A DNA stretch of 64,000 bases from JACRDG01 sp963760985 (GTDB lineage Bacteria; Desulfobacterota; Desulfomonilia; Desulfomonilales; Desulfomonilaceae). A program made the translations under genes and the position numbers. Below are positions 1 to 9,270 of this stretch, in pieces. The notes under the pieces are model-generated. The model was not told where the DNA came from. It ran no database searches and saw only the letters and a list, made by a program, of their open reading frames with translations. Each line of letters begins with the position of its first letter. The stretch's first letter is position 1. The stretch spans positions 310,001 through 374,000 of the forward strand of contig CAVXFM010000015.1 of NCBI GenBank assembly GCA_963760985.1, written 5' to 3'.

Positions 1-754
1 CGAGGTCTTCCATGACCAGATCCGAGGATCGGTACGTAAACTGACGCGTCCCGGTCCGTTTGCCGGAGAAGTCTTTCCCGAACTCCCCGACCGGTGCGGA
101 CGCGTCTGACGCAACCCGCAGGATGACATCCCGGGCCTCTTTACGTGAAGCGCCCGTGACGAGGGGGATGCCGGGCTTGATGATTCCCGCTTTTTCTCTG
201 GCCACGGACGCGAGACCCACGCCGAGATAATCCTCGTGTTCGCGGGATATGTCCGTAATCACCGTCACCTTTGAATCCACCGTATTGGTCGCGTCCAGAC
301 GCCCGCCCAGCCCTACTTCTACAATAGCGATCTCCGGTTTCATCCGCGCGATGCAATCAAAAGCCATTGCAGTGGTAAACTCGAAGAAAGTCGTGCGCTT
401 GGGATCGTACACCGCGCTCACTTTTTCAGCCGAGTCGATGATAGCCGCTTTGGAGACAAGCTCACCGTTGAGTCGCACGCGTTCCCGAAAGTCGTTGAGG
501 TGAGGCGATGTGTACAGAGCCACGTTCACTCCTGCCTCACGCAAAATGTGGTACACGAACGCACAGGTTGATCCTTTGCCATTGCTCCCGGCCACATGCA
601 CTGCCGGGAATGTCCTTTGCGGGTCGCCCATTTGCGCGAGCAATCCCGTGATGTTCTCTAATCCGAGAAGGATGCCGAACCGTTCGAGGCTGTACAAAAA
701 GCGAATGGTTTCCTGATACCTATCCTCGAACGCTCGATCCTGGGTTGACGACAT
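1..754 (-). CDS. folC: Bifunctional folylpolyglutamate synthase/dihydrofolate synthase, 3' end outside window
   Basis: Reading the minus strand from the ATG at 754 gives an uninterrupted 251-codon frame that runs off the left edge. It shows the FolC P-loop signature (HVAGSNGKGSTCAFV, residues ~50-64), then YTSPHL, FEFTTAMAF and EVGLGGRLDATN, followed by REHEDYLG and EKAGIIKPGIP. These are the Mur-ligase-like ATP and substrate motifs. The enzyme adds glutamate to folates and, in bifunctional forms, makes dihydrofolate from dihydropteroate in the cytoplasm. A strong ribosome binding site (GGAGGT) lies 7 bases before the ATG. The usual length is about 420-440 residues, so roughly 40 per cent is missing. 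Mono- or bifunctionality cannot be decided from this part. Confidence 0.95.
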   Translation of the reverse strand, partial: MSSTQDRAFEDRYQETIRFLYSLERFGILLGLENITGLLAQMGDPQRTFPAVHVAGSNGKGSTCAFVYHILREAGVNVALYTSPHLNDFRERVRLNGELVSKAAIIDSAEKVSAVYDPKRTTFFEFTTAMAFDCIARMKPEIAIVEVGLGGRLDATNTVDSKVTVITDISREHEDYLGVGLASVAREKAGIIKPGIPLVTGASRKEARDVILRVASDASAPVGEFGKDFSGKRTGTRQFTYRSSDLVMEDL

Positions 755-1018
755 GGATCGACCTCCGCGGCACTATAGACTGAACGTCATTGAAGATCAT
801 CTCGCCGACCTACCATGTTTCAGGCAGGTTTCCCCGACAAGACTTTGTGGCAATACCACCTTTTGGTCAATTGATGCGGAAGCGCATGAAGAAAGGGGAC
901 CATTCTCAATGGGCTCCTGCATTCCGTCCGGGTGTGTATATCACACCGGTACCGGGCCGTCAAGGAGGGTTAGTTCATAACCATTCGTATTCATTGCTGA
1001 ATGACAGCCTATACCAGG

Positions 1019-1612
1019 TCAGGTTACTGCATCGCTTGGGCCGGGGGGTTCGGGTTGCCCGGTATTCGTGTCGTGTGGGGGAGCAATCGCGTCAGGGACG
1101 TCTGCATTCTCAGGCACGAGATTCATGAAATAGATCATACCCACAGAAAGGACAGCGCCGAACACCACCACCACCACGATAGCCGCGCGCACGGAAAGTT
1201 GCGTGGTGTGCATGACCAACAGGATCGCAATGATGATGGTCTCCATGATGACCACCACCTGAAGCTTCTTTATCCGGTTGAGCAATCTCTGTTCTTCGCT
1301 ATCCGGCTTGTCTTCCAGGTAGTCGCGTATTTCCTTCTTTATGCCGTCTTTCCAGACCGTGATCATGTGGGGCGAGCCCTTGGCCCATGATTTCAGGTGC
1401 TTGAGCCTTTCATCCGTCCAACCGTGTGGGATCAAATGAAGCCTTTCCAGGATGAAGCACAGTCCGCATGCGGCCAGCGCTACCAGGACGATTATCACCA
1501 CGCCCAAAAGGAGCACGCCTACCATCAGTCCGAGCGAGATCGAGATACCTCCGAACACCAACTGCGCCATGATTATCCCCATGACGCCGAGGATCTGTCT
1601 GGTCCAGGCCAT
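1019..1612 (-). CDS. Hypothetical membrane protein with N- and C-terminal TM segments
   Basis: This 197-residue protein has two long hydrophobic stretches near the N-terminus (about residues 5-55), a charged cytoplasmic-looking middle (about 60-120), and two further hydrophobic segments (about 120-170), then a proline-rich tail. I recognise no family. I chose the ATG at 1612 because AAAGGA lies just upstream; a longer reading would run into the HEPN gene. It lies downstream of the MNT/HEPN pair on the same strand, about 90 bases away, and could be co-transcribed with it. No function can be assigned. Confidence 0.7.
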   Translation of the reverse strand: MAWTRQILGVMGIIMAQLVFGGISISLGLMVGVLLLGVVIIVLVALAACGLCFILERLHLIPHGWTDERLKHLKSWAKGSPHMITVWKDGIKKEIRDYLEDKPDSEEQRLLNRIKKLQVVVIMETIIIAILLVMHTTQLSVRAAIVVVVVFGAVLSVGMIYFMNLVPENADVPDAIAPPHDTNTGQPEPPGPSDAVT

Positions 1613-1704
1613 ATGAACGTCCTTTCCCTCTCCCGCGGAGAGACTGAGGTCGGGTCTTCCCAACAGTTCGGACGGAAGAAGCGTCGATCGGCCCACAGGA
1701 GCGG

Positions 1705-2121
1705 TCAGTGCTCTTCCAGCCACCTCTCGCATCCCGCCAGCAGGTATCGGGCGGCTTCAATTCCCAGACGGCCGTCCTCATTCCCGTAAATCTGACCGGG
1801 TGTGAGGTCGGGCAGTCCATTGGGATATCTGGTGGGTATGTAAAATTTGTCCAGCAACGCGGCCGCGTCTATCCAGGCTTGCAAGTCCGGGATCTCTGCC
1901 CCGCGGGGAAACTCTGCGATGAGGCGTTTGGCAGAGTGTCCCCACGGATCCGCGTCGCACAGGCGCCAAAGCGCCTTGAGAGCTTTTTCGCCAGCCTGTT
2001 GGGCCTGAAAGCACGCGTGAGCGTACATTTCAGCCCGGAAAAGCACCTCCGCTGCTTGGAGGTCCTCCTTCGCAGTCATCAGCCACCGTTGGGCCTGGTA
2101 CCGATTCTCGCTTCGACTCAT
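1705..2121 (-). CDS. HEPN-domain protein, toxin of an MNT/HEPN pair
   Basis: This 138-residue protein is mostly helical, with the HEPN arrangement: an N-terminal helix (RYQAQRWLMTAKEDLQAAE), a second helix ACFQAQQAGEKALKALW typical of HEPN proteins, and a C-terminal helix (EAARYLLAGCERWL). HEPN proteins of this small type act with MNT nucleotidyltransferases as toxin-antitoxin modules, in which the HEPN part is an RNase or is AMPylated by its partner. The canonical RxxxxxH catalytic motif is not obvious here; this resembles the KKALKAL-containing HEPN subgroup. The start at 2121 has AAGGGA upstream and lies inside the end of the MNT gene (92-base overlap), so the two are translationally coupled. 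Confidence 0.85.
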   Translation of the reverse strand: MSRSENRYQAQRWLMTAKEDLQAAEVLFRAEMYAHACFQAQQAGEKALKALWRLCDADPWGHSAKRLIAEFPRGAEIPDLQAWIDAAALLDKFYIPTRYPNGLPDLTPGQIYGNEDGRLGIEAARYLLAGCERWLEEH

Positions 2122-2434
2122 AGATCACAATCCCTTCGCTCAGAGCGGTCCGGATGAAAGGCCGGTCCGACATGTACCCGAGTTCCTTTGGCGTGTAAAT
2201 AAGCAGGTCCACGTCTCGCCCCTTCACCGAGTCTGTAATCTCGCTCAGAATTCCGTCGTACCGATCCAGGAAGCGCTTATCCGTGTCTTGGACGAGCAAG
2301 AGGTCCACATCGCTCCTGCGTGTCGGTTCTCCCCGCGCAAACGAGCCGAATACGATCCCTTTCAGTATCCTGTACCGCTCAAAGATCGGTCGGAGCCGCT
2401 GCGCGAGTTGTTCCAGATCCTGCGCTGCCGTCAT
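2030..2434 (-). CDS. MNT-type minimal nucleotidyltransferase, antitoxin partner of HEPN
   Basis: This 134-residue protein contains the minimal nucleotidyltransferase signature GSFARGEPTRRSDVDLLL (the GSxxRG...SDxDL motif of the pol-beta superfamily) at about residues 29-46, and a third acidic position in GRDVDLLIY. In MNT/HEPN systems this protein adenylylates or neutralises the HEPN toxin. The ATG at 2434 was preferred over an upstream in-frame start because an AGGA element precedes it and the upstream residues look non-coding. The C-terminal 30 residues overlap the HEPN start and are low-complexity, so their functional importance is doubtful. Confidence 0.85.
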   Translation of the reverse strand: MTAAQDLEQLAQRLRPIFERYRILKGIVFGSFARGEPTRRSDVDLLLVQDTDKRFLDRYDGILSEITDSVKGRDVDLLIYTPKELGYMSDRPFIRTALSEGIVIYESKRESVPGPTVADDCEGGPPSSGGAFPG

Positions 2435-2550
2435 TGCGCCGTTCCTGCAATGTGGAGGGTTAGTTGCGTGTCTTCGCGATCGTCTTTTCTCGTTGCCAGA
2501 CACGGCTTCATATTGATTCGCTTTTGCATGTATAACTTTGGTGCAGGCTC

Positions 2551-2620
2551 GGAATCTCCCTCACTACGGAGGATGCAAAACCGTCTGATCACTTCGCTCA
2601 GGAGCCCCCAGCCCGGCAGC
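2551..2620 (-). repeat. MITE/REP-like dispersed repeat, copy 1 (core)
   Basis: The reverse complement of this core carries CTCCTGAGCGAAGTGATCA followed by GACGGTTTTGCATCCTCCGT. Close relatives occur at 13912-13985, 39061-39120, 49889-49960 and 57369-57437. The conserved end ATTGATTCGCTTTTGCATG lies at 2512-2530. A further block at 2643-2712, containing CTGTCCAGCGACCGGCGGG, is repeated inverted at 13812-13870. The repeat fills the intergenic space between the MNT gene and rarA. Confidence 0.8.
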
Positions 2621-2764
2621 CTTACTCGTTTGAACTCCCACGACCTGAGGGTCACCACGAACTATGAAAATGCTACCCTGTCCAGCGACCGGCGGGAGCT
2701 GGCAAGTGCTTGAAGTTCTTAGGAATGCATTTTCATGAGAACGCAAATCGGTATCAATTATTCC

Positions 2765-4076
2765 CTACTTTTCCTCCTCTTCCGGTTCTCCCATGCGTTC
2801 GCGTATGGTCTTTTCAAAGCCGCGGTCTGTGGGCTGATAGAACCGCTTGCCTTTGAGCTGAGGGGGAAAGTGTTCCTGTGCGACCTTCGCGTCTGGAAAG
2901 TCGTGAGCGTACTGGTATCCTTTGCCGTACCCGAGGCCCTTCATGAACGCGTCGGTGCGTTCCTCAGGTGCAAGGGCACCGGTAAATGTCCTGAGCGGGC
3001 GATCTCTTCCTTTACCGCGATGTACGCGGCCTCCAGGGAATTGGACTTGGGCGAGGTCGCGAGGAAGACCACCACCTGAGCCAGCGCGAGCGCGGCCTCA
3101 GGGAGCCCCACGTAACGGCAGGCCTGAAAAGCGGCCACTGCTTGCTCCAATGCTCGCGGGGACGCGAGGCCCACGTCCTCACTGGCAAAACGTACCAGAC
3201 CGGCGAGCGATGCAGAGGATCCTCGCCACCTTCGATCATCCGCCCCATCCAGGACAGGCCTGCGTCCGGGTCGCTGTCCCGGAGAGATTTGTGCAAGGCG
3301 CTGATGAGGTTGAAGTGTTCCTCACCAGACTTGTCGTACAGGAGATTTCGCTTCTGGACTGCATCCTCGATGAGTTGTGGGGAGATCTTGCCCTCACGGT
3401 GCTCGTACGCCTCCATGGCCGCCACTTCAAGGATATTCAGCGCGGACCTGGCATCACCGCCGCAAAGTGAGGTGATAAGGTGTGCCGCGTCAGGCTCGAG
3501 ATCGAGATTGAATCTCGCGAGGCCCCGGTCCGGGTCCTTCAGGCTTCGTTCAAGGATCTGCTCGATGGCGGTTTCAGGCAAAGACTCCAGCACAAAGACC
3601 CTCAGCCGGGACAGCAGCGCGGAATTCACCTCAAAACTCGGATTCTCGGTGGTAGCTCCGATGAGCAAAATCGTGCCGTCTTCCACGTGCGGGAGCAAGT
3701 AATCCTGCTGGGACTTGTTGAACCGATGGATTTCGTCGAGAAACAGAATGGTGCGGACGCGAAGGTATTTGAGGTCTTCCCGGGCTTTCTGGGCCAGTTC
3801 TCGGATCTCCTTCACCCCGACCGTCACCGCGGAATAATGCACGAATCGGGATCGGCATTTTCGGGCAATGATTTGGGCAAGGGTGGTTTTTCCGGTGCCG
3901 GGCGGTCCCCAGAAGAGCATGGAGAACAGGCGGTCTTCCTCAATCGCTCGACGCAGGATCTTGCCAGGGCCTATCAGCTTTTCTTGACCGAGAAACTCGT
4001 CCAGATCGCGAGGACGCATGCGGTCTGCAAGAGGCCTTTCCGATGCGGAACTGATTGCGCTTTCAAAGAGATCCAT
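2765..4076 (-). pseudogene. rarA: Replication-associated recombination protein A (RarA/MgsA), frame broken three times
   Basis: RarA is a cytoplasmic AAA+ ATPase related to clamp loaders that acts at stalled forks. Visible motifs are LADRMRPRDLDEFLGQ at the N-terminus, Walker A GPPGTGKTTLAQ, Walker B ILFLDEIHRF, sensor 1 GATTENPSFEV and SRLRVFVLE. Frame is lost near 3215-3195: after GGEDPL, two indels within about 15 bases are needed to recover IARRLVRFASEDVGLADPRAL-type sequence. It is lost again near 2946, where one base is missing between RNAPTR and MKGLGYGKGYQY. With the frame corrected the protein reads to a TAG at 2765-2767, about 436 residues, normal for RarA. The start at 4076 is preceded by GAGG. 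Either sequencing indels or a genuine pseudogene; the residue-level conservation of all three pieces favours errors. Confidence 0.9.
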
Positions 4077-4469
4077 GGTCGCGCCTCGGATGACCGGCAG
4101 CCCTTTCGCACGCCCCGGTTGCAAGAATGAGATGGTCAACTGTATGAGGGTACCCTACCCCGCTTTCCTGAGCCGCGCAAGACGTGATCGCCCCATACTC
4201 AAGGGAAATTGGAGTGGTTCAGGCATCAGGGGGATAACACTCCTTCCGGGCAGGCTTGCTTCCACGACCACGTGATTCGGAACCTCATTCTCCAGGCGTT
4301 TCAGTAGAGAAATTCAGGGCTGGCGGTCGGAAAATCCCGAACCGTCCCGCGATTTCTCTCCGCGAAGAGCGGGATGGGTGGTCTTATCAAGGTATTTTCC
4401 TGGATTTCTGCGGACATTCGTGGTACTCAATCCAACGATCCCAGTTCCGTCGCACGTATCGAGGCTTGA
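4077..4469. other. Intergenic region between divergent rarA and nadK
   Basis: A 393-base stretch between two divergently transcribed genes, where both promoters should lie. I see no convincing conserved protein, strong hairpin or sigma-54 site. Confidence 0.4.
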
Positions 4470-5303
4470 ATGAAACGCATCGGATTGGTGCTGAAGCGCT
4501 CCGACGACCAGGCTGTCTTGCTGGGCGAAAAGATGAATCGGTTCTTAAGGGAGTGCGGAAAGGAAGTCCTTGTCGAGCGTTCATGTCAGGAACTGGCGGC
4601 CGCATGGAGTGCGACCGCGACCGATCGGATTACTGACGAATCGGATCTTCTCGTGGTTCTGGGGGGCGATGGAACCATTCTTCGCGCTGCCTCCCTGCTC
4701 AATGCCAAACCTTTACCCGTGTTGGGAATCAATCTGGGCCGCGTCGGATTCATGGCCGAGGTGTCCCCGGACGAAGCCATACCCGAACTCCAAGGTGTGC
4801 TGGAAGGCACTGCCGTGTTCGTGGAGAGGATGCTCTTGCACATCACTCTGCCGGACGGCAAGACCGCAAGAGTGCTCAATGACCTGGTCATCCACTGGAG
4901 CGGAATCGCTCGACTCATAGATCTCGGCATCAGGATGGGCGCTTCCACGGAAATCGAACTGAGGGCCGACGGATTGATCGTGTCCACACCAGTAGGTTCG
5001 AGCGCCTATTCTTATGCAGCCAGCGGCCCGCTTGTCCACCCGGAGGTCGAAGGAATACTCTTGACGCCTATTTGTCCCTATGCCGGTTTGAAACGTCCTT
5101 TACTCATTCCCCCGCACACAGAGACCGAAATCATGCTGAAGCGGGGCGAGGATCTCAAGCTCACTTTGGACGGACACACGTCATATCCCTTGGAACAGGG
5201 TCAATCGCTGCGTGTGGTCAAATCCCCGATTCCGTTTGTCATGGTGAAGAGTCGCGCCAGGGACTATGTGGACGTGCTCAAAGAAAAGCTGGGAATGAGT
5301 TGA
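4470..5303 (+). CDS. nadK: NAD kinase
   Basis: This 277-residue cytoplasmic enzyme phosphorylates NAD to NADP using ATP. The family signatures are all present: the GGDGT loop (VVLGGDGTILRAA, residues ~63-75), GINLGRVGFMAEV, an LNDLVIH segment at the position of the usual NE/ND motif, and the glycine-rich TPVGSSAYSYAASGP motif with PLL-type C-terminal beta strands. The length is normal for a bacterial NadK. It begins with an ATG at 4470 just after a GAGG-containing stretch. It stands alone between rarA (divergent) and a sigma-54 regulator 295 bases downstream. Confidence 0.97.
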   Translation: MKRIGLVLKRSDDQAVLLGEKMNRFLRECGKEVLVERSCQELAAAWSATATDRITDESDLLVVLGGDGTILRAASLLNAKPLPVLGINLGRVGFMAEVSPDEAIPELQGVLEGTAVFVERMLLHITLPDGKTARVLNDLVIHWSGIARLIDLGIRMGASTEIELRADGLIVSTPVGSSAYSYAASGPLVHPEVEGILLTPICPYAGLKRPLLIPPHTETEIMLKRGEDLKLTLDGHTSYPLEQGQSLRVVKSPIPFVMVKSRARDYVDVLKEKLGMS

Positions 5304-5598
5304 GCCGTGACCTTCAATGAGAAAACTCCGCACAGACCACTCGACTGAGCCAGTGTTGCTCCCGGAGTTTATCGAGAATTCCACCGTGAATGCGTCAGAC
5401 TGTCGTGAATGCTCGATACGGCCCGGGCGTACTCTCCCAAGTGAGACCACCGGAACGCGGCCAAGCATTCTTCCCTTGCAAGAGAAAGCACGGAGACACG
5501 ACAGATGCGAATAAAGCCTTTGACCAGAGCCATCACATTCCGTCAATGAGGAAGGACCGGCATTTGCTGAGATTGGCGACAATGCGGAGAGTCACGAA

Positions 5599-7540
5599 AT
5601 GACGCAGGAGAAGACGCGCGAACCGCGAGTCTGTGAAGAACAGCGGAAGGCCGGTTGCATGCCAGGTGATTTGCTGCATGACGACGCTCGTGCCAAACCT
5701 GCGGTCCGTGGCTTCAAGCAAGCGCAAAGAGACTGGGAACTTACCTTCAACGCTATCCCCGATCCTATCATGATCCTGGACAGGGGCCACCGCATAGTCC
5801 GGATGAATACTGCGATGGCGAACGCCATGGGCACCACCCCGGAGGCAGCGGTCGGCAGGACCTGCTACGAAATCGTGCATTGTACGAGCACCCCCATTGC
5901 GTGTTGCCCACACACACAACTTGTGAGGGACGGCAGAGAACATTTCGCGGAGATCCATGATGAAAGGATGGGCGGTACGTTCAAGGTGAGTGTCTCCCCC
6001 GTGTACGACGGGCATGGCCGGCTTATCGGCAGTGTACACGTGGCCAGGGACATCACTGTCCTCAAACAGGCCGAGGCAGAGCTACGCACCGCGGGCAAAC
6101 AGCTCGAGCGTCGGGTGGAGGACCGGACAGCAGAATTGCGGACCGCCAACGAAAAACTCCGGCGGGAAATACGCGACAGAGAGGTGGCGGAACAGGCGTT
6201 GCGTTGGAGCGAAGAGCGGTTCCGGGCCATCTGTGAGAGCGCAAAAGACCTCATCTTCATCAAAGACCTCAACCGCAGGTATACCCATGTAAACCCGGCC
6301 ACGGAACGCCTGTTCTCGCTTCCTGCTTCACGCATCGTGGGGCTGAGGGCCGAGGACCTCTATGGGCACAGAGCCGGGAAACACATCCAGGAGGTGGATC
6401 TTCGGGTACTGACCGGAGATTCCGTGGAGGAGGAACACACCAGACCGGTGAGTGGCGTGGATCTTACGTTTCACGACATACGGGTTCCCATGCGAGACTC
6501 CGAGGGGACGATCATCGGCATCTGCGGCATGTCCCGAGATATCACGGACCGCAAACACGTGATCCAACCATCCCTCCCCTCGTATCCGGAGTACCTGTCC
6601 GAGTCCATGCGGAAGACTCTGGAAGCCGCGCGGTTGGCAGCGGCAACAGACAGCCTGGTGCTGCTCACGGGTGAGAGTGGAACAGGCAAGGACTATCTGG
6701 CCAGGTATATCCACGATCATTCGGAGCGCGGCGGGCGGCCCTTTCTTCTCCCTCAATTGTGCAGGCGTACCTCTGGAACTGGCCGAGTCCGAACTTTTCG
6801 GGCACGAGCAAGGGGCGTTCACCGGAGCACACGTGCGATCCCGGGGACTGGTGGAGCTCGCGGAAGGAGGGACTCTCCTCCTCAACGAGATAGGCGAGCT
6901 GTCATTGCAGTTGCAGGCCAAACTCCTCACGTTCCTGGAAACCAAGACCTTCACTCGTCTCGGCGGAAGAAAGCCCATTAAGGTCAACGCGAGGATCATT
7001 GCAGCCACCAACCGCGATCTCCAGGTAGAAGTGTCGGAAGGACGTTTCAGACTGGATTTGTTTCATCGCCTGAACGTGGTGTGGGTCAAAGTTCCCCCAC
7101 TGCGGCAACGTACCGACGACATCCCCATCCTGGCACAACAGATTCTCGGGTTGCTCAAGGGAGAGATGCAACTCCAGCACTCGCCGGACCTCGATGCGAA
7201 GACCCTGGAACGCATCTGCCGATACCCGTGGCCCGGCAATGTGAGGGAGCTTCGTAATTTCCTGGAGCGTTCCATCATCATGTCAGGAGGCAAGAGAATA
7301 GACAGCGCCCAGCTGGACGCTGCGGAGGCCTGTCCCACCGACCGGTGCTGGACGCTCGCGTTCCCACCGGTGCCTTCTTTGGATGAGGTGGTCCGAGAGT
7401 TGAAACGCGACATGGTGCTGGAAAGTCTGCGTCATGCAGAGGGGAACAGGCAGACTGCCTCGGAACTCCTGGGCATTTCTCGGTTTAGCCTGCGGCGCCT
7501 GCTCTCGAGCCTCGGGCTGGAGGTGCGGAAGCGCACGTAA
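5599..7540 (+). pseudogene. Sigma-54-dependent PAS-domain transcriptional activator, one frameshift
   Basis: The corrected reading is about 646 residues. It has a first PAS domain (about 40-155) containing the cysteine-rich stretch CYEIVHCTSTPIACC, a coiled coil (about 155-205), and a second PAS domain (about 205-320). The AAA+ sigma-54 contact domain follows, with Walker A GESGTGKDYLA, GAFTGA for sigma-54 binding, and NVRELRNFLERSI. A Fis-type helix-turn-helix (ASELLGISRFSLRRLLSSLGL) ends the protein. The frame shifts by one extra base at about 6741-6747 (CCCTTTCTTC), where RPF must continue as FSLNCAGV. Sigma-54 activators bind upstream sites and remodel RNA polymerase. Its position immediately before cydAB on the same strand suggests it responds to oxygen or redox state, but the ligand is unknown. 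Confidence 0.9.
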
Positions 7541-7553
7541 AATCGGGACCTCG

Positions 7554-7567
7554 GTGCGCATGCGCAC
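7554..7567. promoter_or_regulatory. Perfect 14-bp palindrome GTGCGCATGCGCAC
   Basis: The sequence reads identically on both strands and sits 14 bases after the stop codon of the sigma-54 activator and about 190 bases before the candidate cydA promoter. That is a usual distance for an activator binding site (upstream activating sequence). It could instead be part of a weak terminator or chance in GC-rich DNA. Confidence 0.35.
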
Positions 7568-7753
7568 AACACCAAATCCCGCAAGCCCCCTGTACATCAC
7601 AAATTTGTCTTTGCCCTTTTTTCAATGATCGTGCGGTGACGCACATGGGAGCTCGTGACGTTCATGGCCGGTCCCTATCCCCCCGCGTGGTGCAGCAGCT
7701 AAGAAACTCTTTTCATTTGTGATAATTCTTTTCGTGTGTTTCGTCCTTCCTTG

Positions 7754-7769
7754 TGGCACAGTTGATGCT
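7754..7769 (+). promoter_or_regulatory. Candidate sigma-54 promoter upstream of cydA
   Basis: The sequence TGGCAC, five bases, ATGCT fits the -24/-12 consensus TGGCAC-N5-TTGCW with one mismatch in the -12 element. It lies about 170 bases before the cydA ATG and downstream of a gene for a sigma-54 activator, so the context is right. The match alone could be chance. Confidence 0.4.
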
Positions 7770-7935
7770 CTTCGATCTTTCTGCAAACCGTGTGTCGCAC
7801 GCAAAAAGGCTGCGGGCATTCAAACGAGGTATCAGAAAGGCTCGACGGTTCCGGGAGTTGGTAAGTTCCCGGCAGTCCTTGGCGCACACCGCGACGCACC
7901 ACAAAATTTCTTAGCCAGCAGGGGGTTGACGCGCT

Positions 7936-9244
7936 ATGGACGTCATCACGCTTTCTCGGTTGCAGTTTGCAGTGGCCACGTACTTTCATTTCTTGTTCGT
8001 GCCGCTGACTCTGGGCCTGTCTATCCTCGTGGCCATCATGGAAACTCGATACGTGCGCACAGGCGACGAAGAGTACAAACGAATGGCCAAATTTTGGGGC
8101 AAGCTATTCGTGATCAACTTCGCCCTGGGAGTTGTGACAGGAATCACTTTAGAATTCCAGTTTGGAACAAACTGGTCCCGGTATTCCAAGTACGTGGGCG
8201 ATATTTTCGGGTCACTTCTCGCGATAGAGGCTACGTGTGCCTTCTTCTTGGAATCCACTTTCATCGGGGTTTGGATCTTCGGTTGGAAGAAGCTCTCGCC
8301 CAAGGCTCATGCGGTGTGCATCTGGCTCGTGGCAGGCGCTTCGAAATCTTTCCGCATTCTGGATCCTGGTTGCCAACTCGTGGATGCAGCATCCGGTGGG
8401 GTACGTGCTCCGTAACGGCCGGGCCGAACTCGCCGATTTCTGGGCCGTGGTTACGCAGCCGTATGCAATCCTGATGTTTATTCACGTGCTCTGTGGCGCG
8501 TACATGGTCGCGGGGTTCTTTGTCATGGGGGTGAGTGCGTACCACTTGCTTCGCGGGCAGGATGTCCCGTTTTTCAAGAAATCGTTCAAACTGGCCGCCA
8601 CCTTTGCCCTTATTTTCTCCGTGGCCCAAATAGGTGTCGGGGATCTGCACGGCAAAGAAATGGTAAAAGCGCAGCCTACCAAAGCCGCTGCAGCTGAGGC
8701 AGTCTGGGAAACCACCAAAGGCGCGCCGATGTACTTGTTGGTGATTCCTGACGAGCAGCACGAGCGCAACAGCGTGCAGGCGTTCGCCATTCCCAAGCTC
8801 TTGAGCTGGGTTGCCACCGGTGACAAAGACGGGGTGTACAAAGGCCTGAAAGAATGGCCCAAGGGAGACAGACCTCCTGTGACAGCCACCTTCTGGTCTT
8901 TCAGGCTCATGGTCGGATTGGCGATGCTCCTGGCTCTCATAAGCGTGATCGCGTGGGCCAAACGGAATAAGATCGAAGAATGCCGTCCTTTGCTCACGCT
9001 GCTCATGCTCTGCATTCCCCTGCCTTACCTCGCATCAGAACTTGGCTGGACGGTTACCGAACTGGGTCGGCAGCCTTGGATCGTGTACGGGGTGATGAAA
9101 ACCTCAGACGCTGCTTCGCGAGTCGCGGGGTCTCAGGTCGGCATCTCGTTGGCAGCCTTTGTAATCGTCTATACCCTGCTGGGAATCGGCTGCTTCTATC
9201 TGATGACCAAATTCGCCCGCAAGGGACCTGAGCCGGTTAAGTAG
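7936..9244 (+). pseudogene. cydA: Cytochrome bd ubiquinol oxidase subunit I (CydA), one frameshift
   Basis: Subunit I carries the quinol site and hemes of the membrane cytochrome bd oxidase, which reduces O2 to water with high affinity. The N-terminus SRLQFAVATYFHFLFVPLTLG contains the conserved heme-ligand histidine; the middle has FALIFSVAQIGVGDLHGKEM, and the conserved GRQPWIVYGVMKTSDAAS is present. The Q loop is short. An extra A in the AAA at 8344-8346 breaks the frame: WLVAGAS must continue as NLSAFWILVANSWMQHPVG. Corrected length is about 435 residues, normal for CydA. It is followed 26 bases later by cydB. In an anaerobe the enzyme probably serves oxygen removal. Confidence 0.95.
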
Positions 9245-9270
9245 GCAAGTAGGAAAGGGGTGAATTCACC

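Larger units (their letters stand above)
7541..7935. other. Regulatory intergenic region upstream of cydAB
   Basis: This 395-base region holds a perfect 14-base palindrome at 7554-7567 and a sigma-54 promoter-like sequence at 7754-7769, both listed separately. I see no convincing protein in it. Confidence 0.5.

Noticed and set aside
755..1018. Short plus-strand open frames between folC and the membrane protein
   Set aside because: No ribosome binding site, no recognisable motif and overlapping frames on both strands; treated as non-coding.
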